Source: SLID01 sp041667545 (GTDB taxonomy: Bacteria > Omnitrophota > Gorgyraeia > Tantalellales > Tantalellaceae). From it: a stretch of DNA of 43,087 nucleotides. The notes under the pieces were generated by a model. It saw only the letters and a list, made by a program, of their open reading frames with translations, searched no databases and was not told the origin of the DNA. Below, in pieces: positions 15,737-24,804 of the stretch. A program made the translations under genes and the position numbers. Positions within the stretch are counted from its first letter, which is position 1. Every line of letters starts with the position of its first letter. Location: positions 1 through 43,087 of the forward strand of contig JBAYES010000011.1 of the NCBI GenBank assembly GCA_041667545.1. The letters run 5' to 3'.

Positions 15737-16798
15737 TCATTTGTGAAGGCTGGTCCCTACCGTAAGTCTTTTGAGGTATTTTAGTTCGCTCAGTACTTTC
15801 CCCGTTCCCAGCGCTACGGCTGTCAGGGGATCATCGGCTAAATGCACCGGAAGCCCGGTCTCTTCCGATATAAGTTTGTCCAACCCTCTTAACAGTGATC
15901 CGCCGCCGGCAAGTATTATGCCCTTTTCCATAAGATCAGCCGAAAGTTCCGGAGGAGTTCTCTCCAGGGTTATTCTTACTGCTTCCACTATCTGGGCAAT
16001 GGGCTCTGCAAGAGCCTCGCGTATTTCTTCGCTATTGATCGATGTCATTTTGGGAAGCCCCGCGACAAGATCCCTTCCTCTAACCTCCATGGTAACTTCC
16101 TCTTCCATGGGATAAGCGGAGCCTGTACGTATTTTTATCTCTTCGGCTGTTCTTTCGCCGATCATAAGATTGTAAGTGCGTTTCATATAATTTATTATGG
16201 CGTCATCCATCTCATCGCCGCCTATTCTGATAGACTTTGAAAAAACCACTCCGGCCAGGGAGATTACTGCCATCTCAGTAGTCCCTCCGCCTATATCTAT
16301 AACCATGTTCCCGGATGGCTCCTGTATGGGAAGGCCCACACCTATAGCCGCCGCGACAGGCTCTTCGATCATGTAGACCTCCCTGGCTCCCGCATGCATC
16401 GCGGAATCCTTTACCGCCCTTTTCTCGACCTCTGTTATGCCCGAAGGGACCGCTATGACAACTCGCGGCCTTACAAGTCTGCGCGAATTATGGACTTTCT
16501 TGATGAAATATCTCAGCATGCTTTCGGTGATCTCAAAATCTGCTATAACTCCGTCTCTCATGGGGCGTATCGCGACTATATTTCCCGGAGTCCTGCCGAG
16601 CATCCTTTTGGCTTCCTCGCCTACCGCGAGAACATTCGATGTGCCGGATTCTATGGCCACAACCGATGGCTCACAAAGCACTATACCTTCGTGCTTGAGA
16701 TAAACCAAAGTTGATGCTGTTCCAAGATCGATGCCCATATCGCTTGAGAACATCCCAAGAACATTGTCCACCATCTTCGCCACATATTGTCTTATCAT
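15737..16798 (-). CDS. mreB: Rod-shape-determining actin MreB
   Basis: The frame opens with TTG at 16804 and ATG at 16798; I use the ATG (353 residues). A third option, ATG 16774, would give the start MVDNVLGMFSSDMGIDLG, closer to most MreBs, but lacks a ribosome site. Phosphate-1 GIDLGTASTLVY, phosphate-2 VIDIGGGTTEMAV (about 168-180) and adenosine motif LAGGGSLLRGLDKL are all intact, unlike in the ftsA homologue of this window. It forms membrane-bound filaments that guide side-wall synthesis. It leads the mreBCD-mrdA-rodA operon from its own promoter. Confidence 0.96.
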   Translation of the reverse strand: MIRQYVAKMVDNVLGMFSSDMGIDLGTASTLVYLKHEGIVLCEPSVVAIESGTSNVLAVGEEAKRMLGRTPGNIVAIRPMRDGVIADFEITESMLRYFIKKVHNSRRLVRPRVVIAVPSGITEVEKRAVKDSAMHAGAREVYMIEEPVAAAIGVGLPIQEPSGNMVIDIGGGTTEMAVISLAGVVFSKSIRIGGDEMDDAIINYMKRTYNLMIGERTAEEIKIRTGSAYPMEEEVTMEVRGRDLVAGLPKMTSINSEEIREALAEPIAQIVEAVRITLERTPPELSADLMEKGIILAGGGSLLRGLDKLISEETGLPVHLADDPLTAVALGTGKVLSELKYLKRLTVGTSLHK

Positions 16799-16842
16799 AT
16801 GCAAACCGCCGTTTTTTGGGGAAATAATTAAACTTAAGGGAT

Positions 16843-16870
16843 ATTATCAGATTACAACGCCTTTTGTCAA
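16843..16870 (-). promoter_or_regulatory. Sigma70-type promoter of the mreB operon
   Basis: On the minus strand a perfect TTGACA (16870-16865) is followed after 16 bp by GATAAT (16848-16843), or after 18 bp by TAATAT. The start point would be near 16836, about 40 nt before the mreB ATG. It lies just downstream of foldback repeat D. Confidence 0.68.
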
Positions 16871-16922
16871 TCCAATTTTTGACAAAAGGGGACAAGCTAC
16901 TTTATCTCGCCAGACCGTTATA

Positions 16923-16978
16923 CGCGCGAGGGGTTCCTCTCGATCCAAGGGGAAGGATCGAGGGGAACTCTTCGCGCG
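16923..16978. repeat. Palindromic repeat D between aroA and mreB
   Basis: A 24-bp stem (16923-16946 with 16955-16978) closes the 8-nt loop AAGGGGAA. Three positions are G-T or T-G on the + strand, so the + strand RNA can pair fully by wobble while the minus strand RNA would have A-C mismatches. The loop and right arm (CCAAGGGGAAGGATCGA) are shared with repeat B. There is no T-run on the minus strand, so a role as aroA terminator is possible but unproven. It lies 23 nt beyond the aroA stop. Confidence 0.7.
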
Positions 16979-17001
16979 GGCGTGCTACGGGGAGAGGGTT
17001 C

Positions 17002-18294
17002 CTATTCCCCTCTCAAAGCGTTGAGATGGGACATGAAACCGGGGTACGATGTGTCTACGCATGAAGTGTTCTTAACGCGGCTTTCCCCTTCAGCCAGAAG
17101 CGCCGCAACCGCCATGCTCATGGCTATGCGATGGTCTCCGTAACTATCAAGTTCGGCGCTCAGCAAGGTTTGTCCCGCGCCTGGAACTATCAAAGCCCCT
17201 CGGCTTTCCGATATTTCATATCCCATTCGTTTAAGATTTTCCGACATGCATTTTACCCTGTCGCTTTCTTTGACCTTAAGCTCGGATATACCCTCAATAA
17301 GTGTCTCTCCCCGGGCTTTAAGCGCCGCGACAATAAGTGCCGGAACTTCGTCTATGAGAAGGGGTATCTCTTCCTGACTTATTACAGTACCCTTGAGCTC
17401 TGAAGATCTGATCCTTATATCGCCCTTGGGCTCCACGCCTTCCCTTTTATCCAAGACTTCTATATCCGCTCCCATCCTTGTCATTACTTTGATAATACCC
17501 GTCCTTGTGGGGTTAAGCCCGACATTCCTCAAAATAACCTGCGATCCTTCAATAACGGAAGAAGCTACGATAAAAAAGGCGGCGCTGGATATGTCTCCGG
17601 GCACATCGACATCCCGGCCTGCCAATTCTTTGCGGCCGGTTACCCTGGTGGTAAGGCCGCATCTCTCTATCCCGGCGGAAAAATACCTCAACATCCTTTC
17701 GGTATGATCTCTGGACTGGAAAGGTTCTGTCACCGAGGTCACTCCCGGCGCGTAAAGCCCCGCGGCAAGAACACAGGACTTCACCTGCGCGCTTGCCACA
17801 GGGGTCCTGTAGTCTATGGGCCTGATCGGGCCATGCCCCTTTTCGATCTTTACAGGAGGCAGGTCTCCGTTCATCGTGGATATGGAAAAACCCATCTCCC
17901 CGAGAGGAATGGTTATTCTTGCCATGGGCCTTGCGGACAGGGACGCGTCTCCGGTAAGCACGGCGGATATTCCCGCACCGGCTATGATGCCGGAAATTAT
18001 CCGCATTGTAGTTCCGGAATTCCCCAGATAAAGCTCTTTGTCCGGAGCCTTTAAACCTTTAAGCCCCTTTCCCGAGACAAGAACATCGTCACCCTCTCTT
18101 TCGATATCGCATCCCAATTCCCTGAAAGCCTGAAATGTGCGCATACAGTCTTCCGCGAAAAGAAAATTCTTTATCCTCAGCTTGCCCCGGCATATAGCCC
18201 CGAACATTACCGCCCTGTGCGATATGCTTTTATCCGGCGGAACGACCGTCTCCCCCTTAAGCGCTTTTCCTCTTCCCTTTATATCCCAATCCAT
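17002..18294 (-). CDS. aroA: 3-phosphoshikimate 1-carboxyvinyltransferase (EPSP synthase)
   Basis: I start at ATG 18294 (430 residues, MDWDIKGRGKALKGE) with GGAG 6 nt upstream, 10 nt after the rluD stop; the longer frame overlaps rluD and lacks family sequence. Motifs are PPDKSISHRA near residue 21, YLGNSGTTMR near 91, RPMARITIPL near 122 and the C-terminal YGDHRIAMSMAVAAL. The enzyme transfers enolpyruvate from PEP to shikimate-3-phosphate in the chorismate pathway. It is the last gene of the proC-to-aroA operon; other aro genes are not nearby. Confidence 0.96.
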   Translation of the reverse strand: MDWDIKGRGKALKGETVVPPDKSISHRAVMFGAICRGKLRIKNFLFAEDCMRTFQAFRELGCDIEREGDDVLVSGKGLKGLKAPDKELYLGNSGTTMRIISGIIAGAGISAVLTGDASLSARPMARITIPLGEMGFSISTMNGDLPPVKIEKGHGPIRPIDYRTPVASAQVKSCVLAAGLYAPGVTSVTEPFQSRDHTERMLRYFSAGIERCGLTTRVTGRKELAGRDVDVPGDISSAAFFIVASSVIEGSQVILRNVGLNPTRTGIIKVMTRMGADIEVLDKREGVEPKGDIRIRSSELKGTVISQEEIPLLIDEVPALIVAALKARGETLIEGISELKVKESDRVKCMSENLKRMGYEISESRGALIVPGAGQTLLSAELDSYGDHRIAMSMAVAALLAEGESRVKNTSCVDTSYPGFMSHLNALRGE

Positions 18295-18304
18295 TCTATC
18301 TCCG

Positions 18305-19243
18305 TTACGCGCGTGACCCCGCATCGCGCTTATCCTTTTTTAATTTTCTTATGAAATCCGCCATATCTTCGGGCATAGGCGCGGAAAATTCCATTCTCTC
18401 CTTTGTTTCGGGATGAATAAGCCCTAAAGTTTCCGCATGGAGCGCCTGGCGATCTATTTCTCCCTTCCCTCCATACTCTTTATCCCCGGCCACCGGATTG
18501 CCGATATGTTTCATGTGTACCCTTATCTGATGCGTTCTACCAGTTAGAAGATCCAGCCTTACAAGAGTAAAATCACCGAATCTTTCTAAGACATGGTACA
18601 CGGTCCTGGACGGCCTCCCCTCGGAATATTCCACGCCCATTTTTTTTCGGTCCAGCTTCTGACGAGCGAGAGGAGCGTCAACGACGCCGTTATCCATTTC
18701 CACATTACCGCTTAAAACGGCCACATATGTCTTTTTTACCGTTCTTTCGCGGAACTCGTCGCTCAAGACCCTCAGCGCTTTTTCACTTTTGGCCACGACC
18801 ATTACTCCGGACGTATCCTTATCCAGTCTGTGGACCACTCCCGGACGGCGCGAACTTTCAATGGATTCGGGAAGTTCCCCGAGATAGTAAAGAAGCGCGG
18901 AAATAAGAGTGCCTTTCTCCCGTCCGGATCCCGGATGTACCACCATTCCCGCGGGCTTGTTAATAACTATAAGCTGCTCGTCTTCGTACAGTATATCCAA
19001 GGGTAAATTTTCGGGCGCGAGATACTGAACGCTTTTCTCCGGGATCTGTACCTTTATAACACATCCTTCGGTTACAAGATGCCGTGGTTTAACCAAAAGC
19101 CCGTCAACAGTAATATTCCCGGTTTCTATAAGTTCCTTTACCTGTGAGCGGGAATATCCCGAACCAAGTTTCATCGCTATACATTTGTCTATTCTCTTCC
19201 CAGCGTCATCATTATCAATAGTGAATTCAAGATGTTCTTCCAT
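18305..19243 (-). CDS. rluD: RluA/RluD-family ribosomal RNA pseudouridine synthase
   Basis: A 312-residue protein with an N-terminal S4 RNA-binding domain (about 12-70) and an RluA-type catalytic domain. The catalytic aspartate is in HRLDKDTSG (about 139-147), and RTHQIRVHMKHIGNPVAGDKEYGG near residue 235 is family-diagnostic. The length suits RluD, which modifies helix 69 of 23S rRNA, but the exact target among RluA/C/D paralogues is not fixed by sequence. Its start lies 17 nt after lgt, whose stop codon is inside a 7-bp inverted repeat (19260-19279). Confidence 0.92.
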   Translation of the reverse strand: MEEHLEFTIDNDDAGKRIDKCIAMKLGSGYSRSQVKELIETGNITVDGLLVKPRHLVTEGCVIKVQIPEKSVQYLAPENLPLDILYEDEQLIVINKPAGMVVHPGSGREKGTLISALLYYLGELPESIESSRRPGVVHRLDKDTSGVMVVAKSEKALRVLSDEFRERTVKKTYVAVLSGNVEMDNGVVDAPLARQKLDRKKMGVEYSEGRPSRTVYHVLERFGDFTLVRLDLLTGRTHQIRVHMKHIGNPVAGDKEYGGKGEIDRQALHAETLGLIHPETKERMEFSAPMPEDMADFIRKLKKDKRDAGSRA

Positions 19244-19260
19244 CAGGACGATCCCCCGAG

Positions 19261-20013
19261 TCAGGTCTTTTTACCTGACAATTTTTGCCCTTTCCTAAAA
19301 GCATAAATGACCACACCGGCTATAAAAATGCCGGCGCTTATTACCTGTGCGAGGGTGAAACCATACACCCGTACAAGCTCGTCTCCTCTGAAATTATCCA
19401 TGAAAATCCTGAAAATACCGTATGCCATAAGATATGCCGCGAAAAGATACCCGTCAAATGTCTTTTTTCTCCTGAGCCGCAATAGTATGACAAAAATACC
19501 CAGGAGACCGGCGCTGGAATAAAGCTGTACGGGTATTCTCTGTATGGACTCGCCTGGAAAGGTCACCGACATATAGCAATTTGTCGGTAACCCGTAACAA
19601 CATCCGTTAAAGAAACATCCTATCCTTCCCATTGAATGGGCCAGCGCGAGATAAGGCGCCAGTATATCGCTTATCTTCCAGAAGGATATACCTCTTTTTG
19701 CCGAAAGTCCCGCTCCAAAAAGCAGCCCAAGAATAAGCGCTCCCTGAAAGGCCATACCACCTTCACTCAGATCGAAAATGGCGGCGGGACGGGACAGGTA
19801 CGATCCCAGGTTAAGAACAACAAAAAGCGCCCTTCCTCCCAGAAGCGCGCCTATTATGATCGCCGTCAGTATATCGAGCATGTCTGAGGCCTTAACACCC
19901 TCTTTTCCGGCCTGATTAACCGCCATTATTACAGAGACCGCCACGCCCAAAGCCACAAAAAAACCGTATGTATACACGGTAATTGGCCCCATGGAAAAAA
20001 TTATTCGGTGCAT
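19261..20013 (-). CDS. lgt: Prolipoprotein diacylglyceryl transferase
   Basis: I choose ATG 20013 (250 residues, MHRIIFSMGPITVYTYG), which overlaps the lspA stop by one base (TGATG) and has AAGGA 7 nt upstream. The upstream in-frame start would extend into lspA without family sequence. The product has about seven membrane segments and the Lgt signature region GRIGCFFNGCCYG near residue 130. It transfers diacylglycerol to the lipobox cysteine of prolipoproteins, the step before LspA, whose gene is immediately upstream. Confidence 0.95.
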   Translation of the reverse strand: MHRIIFSMGPITVYTYGFFVALGVAVSVIMAVNQAGKEGVKASDMLDILTAIIIGALLGGRALFVVLNLGSYLSRPAAIFDLSEGGMAFQGALILGLLFGAGLSAKRGISFWKISDILAPYLALAHSMGRIGCFFNGCCYGLPTNCYMSVTFPGESIQRIPVQLYSSAGLLGIFVILLRLRRKKTFDGYLFAAYLMAYGIFRIFMDNFRGDELVRVYGFTLAQVISAGIFIAGVVIYAFRKGQKLSGKKT

Positions 20014-20525
20014 CACGTTTCCTTTTTTATTGAACAAAAAAACAGTGAAAATATCAGTATGCCCGCGCCAATGGAGATAAAGCTGTCAGCCGCGTTGAAG
20101 ACCGGCCACACCCGCAGATCGATAAAGTCTATCACATACCCGAATCTTATTCTGTCGACTAAATTCCCTGCGGTACCCCCAATAAGTAAACATATCGCCG
20201 TTTTTTCCCTGAAAAGCATGGAGCGCCACTTCAATGAAACGTACCCGGCCGCGAAAAATATAAAAATAAGAGCCGCCGCCGTAAAAACATAAGGATGGCT
20301 CTTCAATATGCCAAAAGCCCCTCCTGTATTGTGAACGAGGGTCATATGGAAAAAACCTTCCAAAACCGGAAAACTTTCCCTCTCTGCCATTTTGGCTGTT
20401 ACAATATTCTTGGATACCCTGTCTATAGCGTACAATGATCCTGAGGCAACGGCCATTGTGAACGCTCCCGAAAAAGAAATTCCTGCTTCTTTAACGGACT
20501 TTGCGAATCTCCTGAAAAATATCAT
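20013..20525 (-). CDS. lspA: Lipoprotein signal peptidase (signal peptidase II)
   Basis: A 170-residue membrane protein with four hydrophobic segments and both aspartyl-protease motifs: GGTAGNLVDRI near residue 112 and VFNAADSFI near residue 138. The conserved early asparagine occurs in LVHNTGGAFG. It cleaves the signal peptide after Lgt has lipidated the cysteine. It overlaps ileS by 4 nt (ATGA). The ileS-lspA pairing is common in bacteria. Confidence 0.96.
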   Translation of the reverse strand: MIFFRRFAKSVKEAGISFSGAFTMAVASGSLYAIDRVSKNIVTAKMAERESFPVLEGFFHMTLVHNTGGAFGILKSHPYVFTAAALIFIFFAAGYVSLKWRSMLFREKTAICLLIGGTAGNLVDRIRFGYVIDFIDLRVWPVFNAADSFISIGAGILIFSLFFCSIKKET

Positions 20526-23338
20526 ACCGCGCTCCGTTCAATGACAGCGTCGGCGCACCTTGAGCAGATCTCCGGGAAAAGGCTGTTCTGGCCTACGGTA
20601 AGGGTATAGTTCCAGCATCTCGGACATTTCACGCCTTGGGCTTTTTCTATCCTGACATTGGCTGGAAAATTCGGCAATACCTCCCCTGCCGGGTCCCCAG
20701 GCTTAATTTCAATACTTGAAACTTTAAGTATGGCAGTTAAAAGTACGGAGTTATTCTTCAGGAAATCTCGTTCTTTTTCCGTCCTTGCCGACATTATCAC
20801 CGCAGCGTCAAGCGTGCTGCCTATGGTACCCCGCGCCCTTTCTTCTTCCAGTAATTTCATTATTCCCTCGCGAAGAACAAGGAACTTTTCCCATTTTTTT
20901 TCGAGTTCTATATCGCGCCAGGAACATCTCCGTTCGGCGTCAGTTTCGGGCCAGAGCTCCAGATGTATACTTTCCTTTTTACCGGGGCATCTAAAGTGTC
21001 CCCACACTTCGTCTGTGGTAAAACACAGAACAGGAGCCATAATGCGGGCAATAATATTTACAAGGTGGAATATGACCGTTTGATGAGACCTTCTCCTTGA
21101 GGAATTGGGAGGAAGGATGTAAAGAGGATCTTTCATGAAATCCATGTACAGCGCGCTTACCTCATAAACACAGAAATCATATACCTTGCGGTAAACCTTG
21201 TGAAATTCGCTGCTTTCATACGCCTCTGTCACCTCTTCCTGAAGACAGGTCATCCTTGAAAGCATCCACTTGTCCGCCTCTGTCATATCTTCATACGAAA
21301 CACCGTTCTTTTCCTTATCAAAATCATAAAGGTTGCTTAAAAGGAACCGGAAGGTATTGCGTATCTTACGGTATCCATCGGCAAGCCTTTCCATTATTTC
21401 AGGTGATATCTTTATGTCCGTCTCGTAATCGCTTGACGCTACCCATAGCCTCAGAATATCGGCTCCGTATTTTTTCATGACATCCTCGGGTTTTACCACA
21501 TTACCCCCCGATTTTGACATTTTTTTGCCTTCACCATCGACCGCAAAACCATGGGTCAGGACGGACCTGTAAGGCGCCTTTCCGGAAAGAGCCGCGGATG
21601 TTATAAGAGCTGCCTGGAACCACCCTCTATGCTGATCGGAGCCCTCCAGATACATGTCCGCCGGAGAGGAAAGTTCTTTTCTGGCTTCGAGTACCGCTCT
21701 GTGGCTCACCCCCGAATCGAACCAGACATCAAGAATATCGTTCTCCTTTTCAAGGTCTTTTCCTGCGCAATGAGGACAACTTTTTCCCTCGGAAATAAGT
21801 TCTGACGCCTCTTTTTCAAACCAGACATTGGACCCTTTCTTTTCGGTCAGAGAAGCAACATTCCTTATGATGCCGGCATCCGTGAAAGAATTTCCGCATT
21901 TGCCGCATCTGAACGCTGGTATGGGTACTCCCCAGTATCTCTGTCTTGAAAGGCACCAATCCGGCCGGTTTTTTATCATTGAACTTATGCGCTCTTTGCC
22001 CGAAGAAGGGACCCACTTTACTTCTTTGTCTATGATATCTGAGATTTTCTCGCGCAGTGACATATGATCTACCCTCAAGAACCACTGTTTTGTGGCTCTG
22101 AATATCACCGGTTTCTTACATCTCCAGCAATGAGGATACGAATGAGTTATCTGCTCCGCCTTTACAAGGGTTCCCGAAATCGACAATCTTTCTATAACAG
22201 CGGGGTCGGCCTTTAAAACCTTTTCACCCGCGAATTCACCGGCCTCCTCGGTGAACCTCCCCTTATCGTCAACCGGCATTATCGTGGAGAGAGAATATTT
22301 TTTTCCCGTTAGATGATCGTCTTGCCCATGTCCGGGAGCCGTATGGACACATCCGGTACCCTCTTCTTTTGTAACATAGTCAGCGAGAACAAGTACCGAA
22401 CTTCTGTCTATGAAAGGATGCGTACAGGACTCTATTTCTTTTACTATTTCGGCGCCGGTATTTTCCCTTAGCTTCACATACTCATTTATTCCCGCTTTTT
22501 CCATAACGCGCCCGGTAAGGTCGGAAGCCGCTATCCAAACCTCTTCGCCTACCAAAAGAAAGGAATACAAAAAATCGGGGTGAAGAGCTACCGCCACATT
22601 GGCCGGAAGGGTCCATGGAGTAGTGGTCCACACCAGGAAAAAAGTTTTTTTGTTGTCGGTCTTTTTATTCGAAGCGAATTTTATGAAAATAGAATGAGAG
22701 ACCTTATCATCGTACTCTACTTCGGCTTCGGCAAGAGCCGTCTCGCATGCCGGGCACCAGTTGACAGGTTTTATGTCCCTGTAAATATAACCCTTCTCGT
22801 AAAGATCTGCAAGGGCGTAAAGTATGGCCGCCTCATACTCTTCGGTAAGAGTGAGGTAAGGGTTGCTCCAGTCAGCGAATATACCCAGACGCCTGAATTC
22901 GTCGGACTGTATCTTTACGAACTTAAGGGCGTAATCATATGCTTTTTTGCGGAACTCTACTTTATCAATATCGTGCTTTGATATCTCAAGTTCCTTAAGA
23001 AGCTGATGTTCCACCGGAAGACCGTGACAGTCCCATCCGGGAACAAAAGGGGCGTAACATCCTTTCATGGAATGGTACTTAACGCAGATATCCTTGAGTA
23101 TCTTATTAAGGACATGTCCCACATGTATGTGCCCGTTAGCATAAGGGGGCCCGTCGTGGAGAATGAATTTTTCCCGCGAACCTTTACGGGCGGATATTAC
23201 CGCGCCGTATATGTTCTGCTTATCCCATATCGAAAGCCTTTCCGGTTCCCTGCGGGGAAGATCCGCCTTCATTGAAAAATCGGTTTTAGGCAGGTTCAAT
23301 GTATCCTTGTAGTTCTTTCCATTCTCTTTCTTTGTCAT
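20522..23338 (-). CDS. ileS: Isoleucyl-tRNA synthetase
   Basis: A 938-residue class I synthetase of full length. The HIGH motif appears as HVGH (72-75, in PPYANGHIHVGH). The editing domain follows (WTTTPWTLPAN near 236-246), with KMSKS at 606-610 and a C-terminal zinc finger (CPRCW ... CSRC) in the last 40 residues. It charges tRNA-Ile and edits Val. It starts 20 nt after mtnP with AAAGGA upstream. No T-box leader is seen, so regulation is probably through the operon promoter upstream of proC. Confidence 0.98.
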   Translation of the reverse strand: MTKKENGKNYKDTLNLPKTDFSMKADLPRREPERLSIWDKQNIYGAVISARKGSREKFILHDGPPYANGHIHVGHVLNKILKDICVKYHSMKGCYAPFVPGWDCHGLPVEHQLLKELEISKHDIDKVEFRKKAYDYALKFVKIQSDEFRRLGIFADWSNPYLTLTEEYEAAILYALADLYEKGYIYRDIKPVNWCPACETALAEAEVEYDDKVSHSIFIKFASNKKTDNKKTFFLVWTTTPWTLPANVAVALHPDFLYSFLLVGEEVWIAASDLTGRVMEKAGINEYVKLRENTGAEIVKEIESCTHPFIDRSSVLVLADYVTKEEGTGCVHTAPGHGQDDHLTGKKYSLSTIMPVDDKGRFTEEAGEFAGEKVLKADPAVIERLSISGTLVKAEQITHSYPHCWRCKKPVIFRATKQWFLRVDHMSLREKISDIIDKEVKWVPSSGKERISSMIKNRPDWCLSRQRYWGVPIPAFRCGKCGNSFTDAGIIRNVASLTEKKGSNVWFEKEASELISEGKSCPHCAGKDLEKENDILDVWFDSGVSHRAVLEARKELSSPADMYLEGSDQHRGWFQAALITSAALSGKAPYRSVLTHGFAVDGEGKKMSKSGGNVVKPEDVMKKYGADILRLWVASSDYETDIKISPEIMERLADGYRKIRNTFRFLLSNLYDFDKEKNGVSYEDMTEADKWMLSRMTCLQEEVTEAYESSEFHKVYRKVYDFCVYEVSALYMDFMKDPLYILPPNSSRRRSHQTVIFHLVNIIARIMAPVLCFTTDEVWGHFRCPGKKESIHLELWPETDAERRCSWRDIELEKKWEKFLVLREGIMKLLEEERARGTIGSTLDAAVIMSARTEKERDFLKNNSVLLTAILKVSSIEIKPGDPAGEVLPNFPANVRIEKAQGVKCPRCWNYTLTVGQNSLFPEICSRCADAVIERSAV

Positions 23339-23358
23339 TTTTATTCCTTTATCATAAT

Positions 23359-24243
23359 CTAAATAAAACCCTCTATTATCGGCCCGAGCCGTTCCAGTGT
23401 CTCCGGAGGAACAGCTTCTTTACGTGTAACTATAGAATTCCTGAGCGCCTCTTTACACTCACGGCATACACCGTCCGAGGGCATATTATGCACGGTGTTC
23501 AAGACAATATTTTTAGCCGTCTCAGCGTTTCTTTGAAGATTTTTCAGGATCATTTCGGTAGAAACGCTTTCCACTCCTTCGGCATCGCGCCAGCAGTCAT
23601 AATCGGTGACCAGAGCAATTGTAGCATAGCAAATACCGGCTTCTCTGGAAAGCCGCGCTTCCTGTATATTTGTCATCCCTATAACATCCGTGCCCCACTG
23701 CCGGTAAAGCAAAGATTCCGCTTTTGTTGAAAAAGCCGGCCCTTCCATATTTATGTAAGTTCCCCCGTTATGTATCTGAACGCCTGCGTTCAAGTTGGAC
23801 TTAAATATAAGATCTTTCAGCCGGGCGCATACGGGGTCGGAAAAAGCCACATGAGCCACTATACCGTTCCCGAAGAAAGTGGTGGACCTTCCCTGATTGG
23901 TGCGGTCTATGAACTGGTCGACAAGTACTATATCCATCGGCTTTATTTCCTCTTTCAAACTGCCCACAGCGGACACCGAAATAATGCTGTCCGCTCCCAT
24001 CGCCTTGAATGCATAGATGTTCGCCTTAAAATTTATTTCGGTTGGAAGAAGACTGTGGTTCCGCATATGCCGGGGCATAAAAAGTATTTCTTTCCCCTCG
24101 ATCTCCCCAAAAACCATCTCATCCGAAGGTTCTCCAAAAGGGGTTTTCACTTTGCGGCTATCCTTTACGTCCAAACCTTCGAGAGAATAAAAGGCGCTAC
24201 CCCCTATTATTCCTATCTTTCCTGCGAGTTTCTTATCTGTCAA
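23359..24243 (-). CDS. mtnP: S-methyl-5'-thioadenosine phosphorylase
   Basis: I start at TTG 24243 (295 codons), because GGAGG is 6 nt upstream of it; a TTG two codons earlier abuts the GGAGG. The product has KIGIIGGSAFY at the N-terminus (phosphate loop), RHMRNHSLLPTEINFKAN near residue 60, NMEGPAFSTKAES near 166 and IALVTDYDCW near 213, the last typical of MTA phosphorylases rather than purine nucleoside phosphorylases. It splits methylthioadenosine into adenine and methylthioribose-1-phosphate. It overlaps the DUF167 gene by 11 bp. A 6-oxopurine (inosine-type) specificity cannot be fully excluded. Confidence 0.9.
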   Translation of the reverse strand: MTDKKLAGKIGIIGGSAFYSLEGLDVKDSRKVKTPFGEPSDEMVFGEIEGKEILFMPRHMRNHSLLPTEINFKANIYAFKAMGADSIISVSAVGSLKEEIKPMDIVLVDQFIDRTNQGRSTTFFGNGIVAHVAFSDPVCARLKDLIFKSNLNAGVQIHNGGTYINMEGPAFSTKAESLLYRQWGTDVIGMTNIQEARLSREAGICYATIALVTDYDCWRDAEGVESVSTEMILKNLQRNAETAKNIVLNTVHNMPSDGVCRECKEALRNSIVTRKEAVPPETLERLGPIIEGFI

Positions 24244-24457
24244 TTTCAACCTCCAGTATTTTGTTGCGTGATAAAACGCCGCGTACTATTTTTACCTGAC
24301 TTTTTCGGACGCCATATTTTTCAGCGACAAGCTCTACGACCCTGGCATTCGCTTTACCTTTATCGGGAGGCGAATGTACATATATTTTCACCTTACCGTC
24401 TTTCTCCTCGACGAGTTCCCTTTTCGAACCCGGAAAGACCTTGACTTCTATCTTCAT
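24233..24457 (-). CDS. yggU: DUF167 (YggU) family protein
   Basis: A 74-residue protein with the DUF167 core: KVFPGSKRE, then HSPPDKGKANARVVELVAE near residue 28 and VRGVLSRNKILEVE at the end. The biochemical role of the family is unknown. It sits between yggT and mtnP, the yggT-yggU neighbourhood seen in many bacteria. Its end overlaps mtnP by 11 bp. Confidence 0.9.
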   Translation of the reverse strand: MKIEVKVFPGSKRELVEEKDGKVKIYVHSPPDKGKANARVVELVAEKYGVRKSQVKIVRGVLSRNKILEVEIDR

Positions 24458-24507
24458 CTTAACTTGTTTCCATGGCCTGCGGCAAGTAACGTTTTACGCT
24501 ATACGGC

Positions 24508-24804
24508 CTACCCTATACTTCTTGCCAGCTGATAAAGTACGTTAACAATAAAATTCCTCAGCACGCTTAGAACGATAAAAGCGACTATGGGCGAAAGGTC
24601 CACCCCCCCCATCTGCAAAGGAAGACGTCGGAACGGCGCAAGAACGGGATCCGAGACCCTGTATATCATCTGGACTATTTCATTGTACGGATCGGGGTTG
24701 ACCCATGACAGCAGTATCCGTATGACAAGCACAAAATACAGTATGTTAAAAACAAGTGACACCAGAAGGGCCATGCTTCTTATGAGTTCCGCTAACACGA
24801 ACAT
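24508..24804 (-). CDS. yggT: YggT family membrane protein
   Basis: A 98-residue protein with two hydrophobic segments (about 8-33 and 69-92) flanking LSWVNPDPYNEIVQMIYRVSDP and LAPFRRLPL, the YggT signature. The family is implicated in membrane or envelope functions next to division genes, but its function is not established. AGGAGG precedes the ATG, and it overlaps proC by 13 bp. Confidence 0.92.
   Translation of the reverse strand: MFVLAELIRSMALLVSLVFNILYFVLVIRILLSWVNPDPYNEIVQMIYRVSDPVLAPFRRLPLQMGGVDLSPIVAFIVLSVLRNFIVNVLYQLARSIG

Noticed and set aside
23339..23358. T-box or riboswitch leader for ileS
   Set aside because: Only 20 nt separate mtnP and ileS, too little for a T-box; ileS appears to be expressed from the proC operon promoter.
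23770..24444. 224-codon frame on the plus strand
   Set aside because: It is antisense to mtnP and DUF167, both of which have clear family motifs. The same reasoning removes the long plus-strand frames at 2814-3767, 28673-29425 and 33869-34546.
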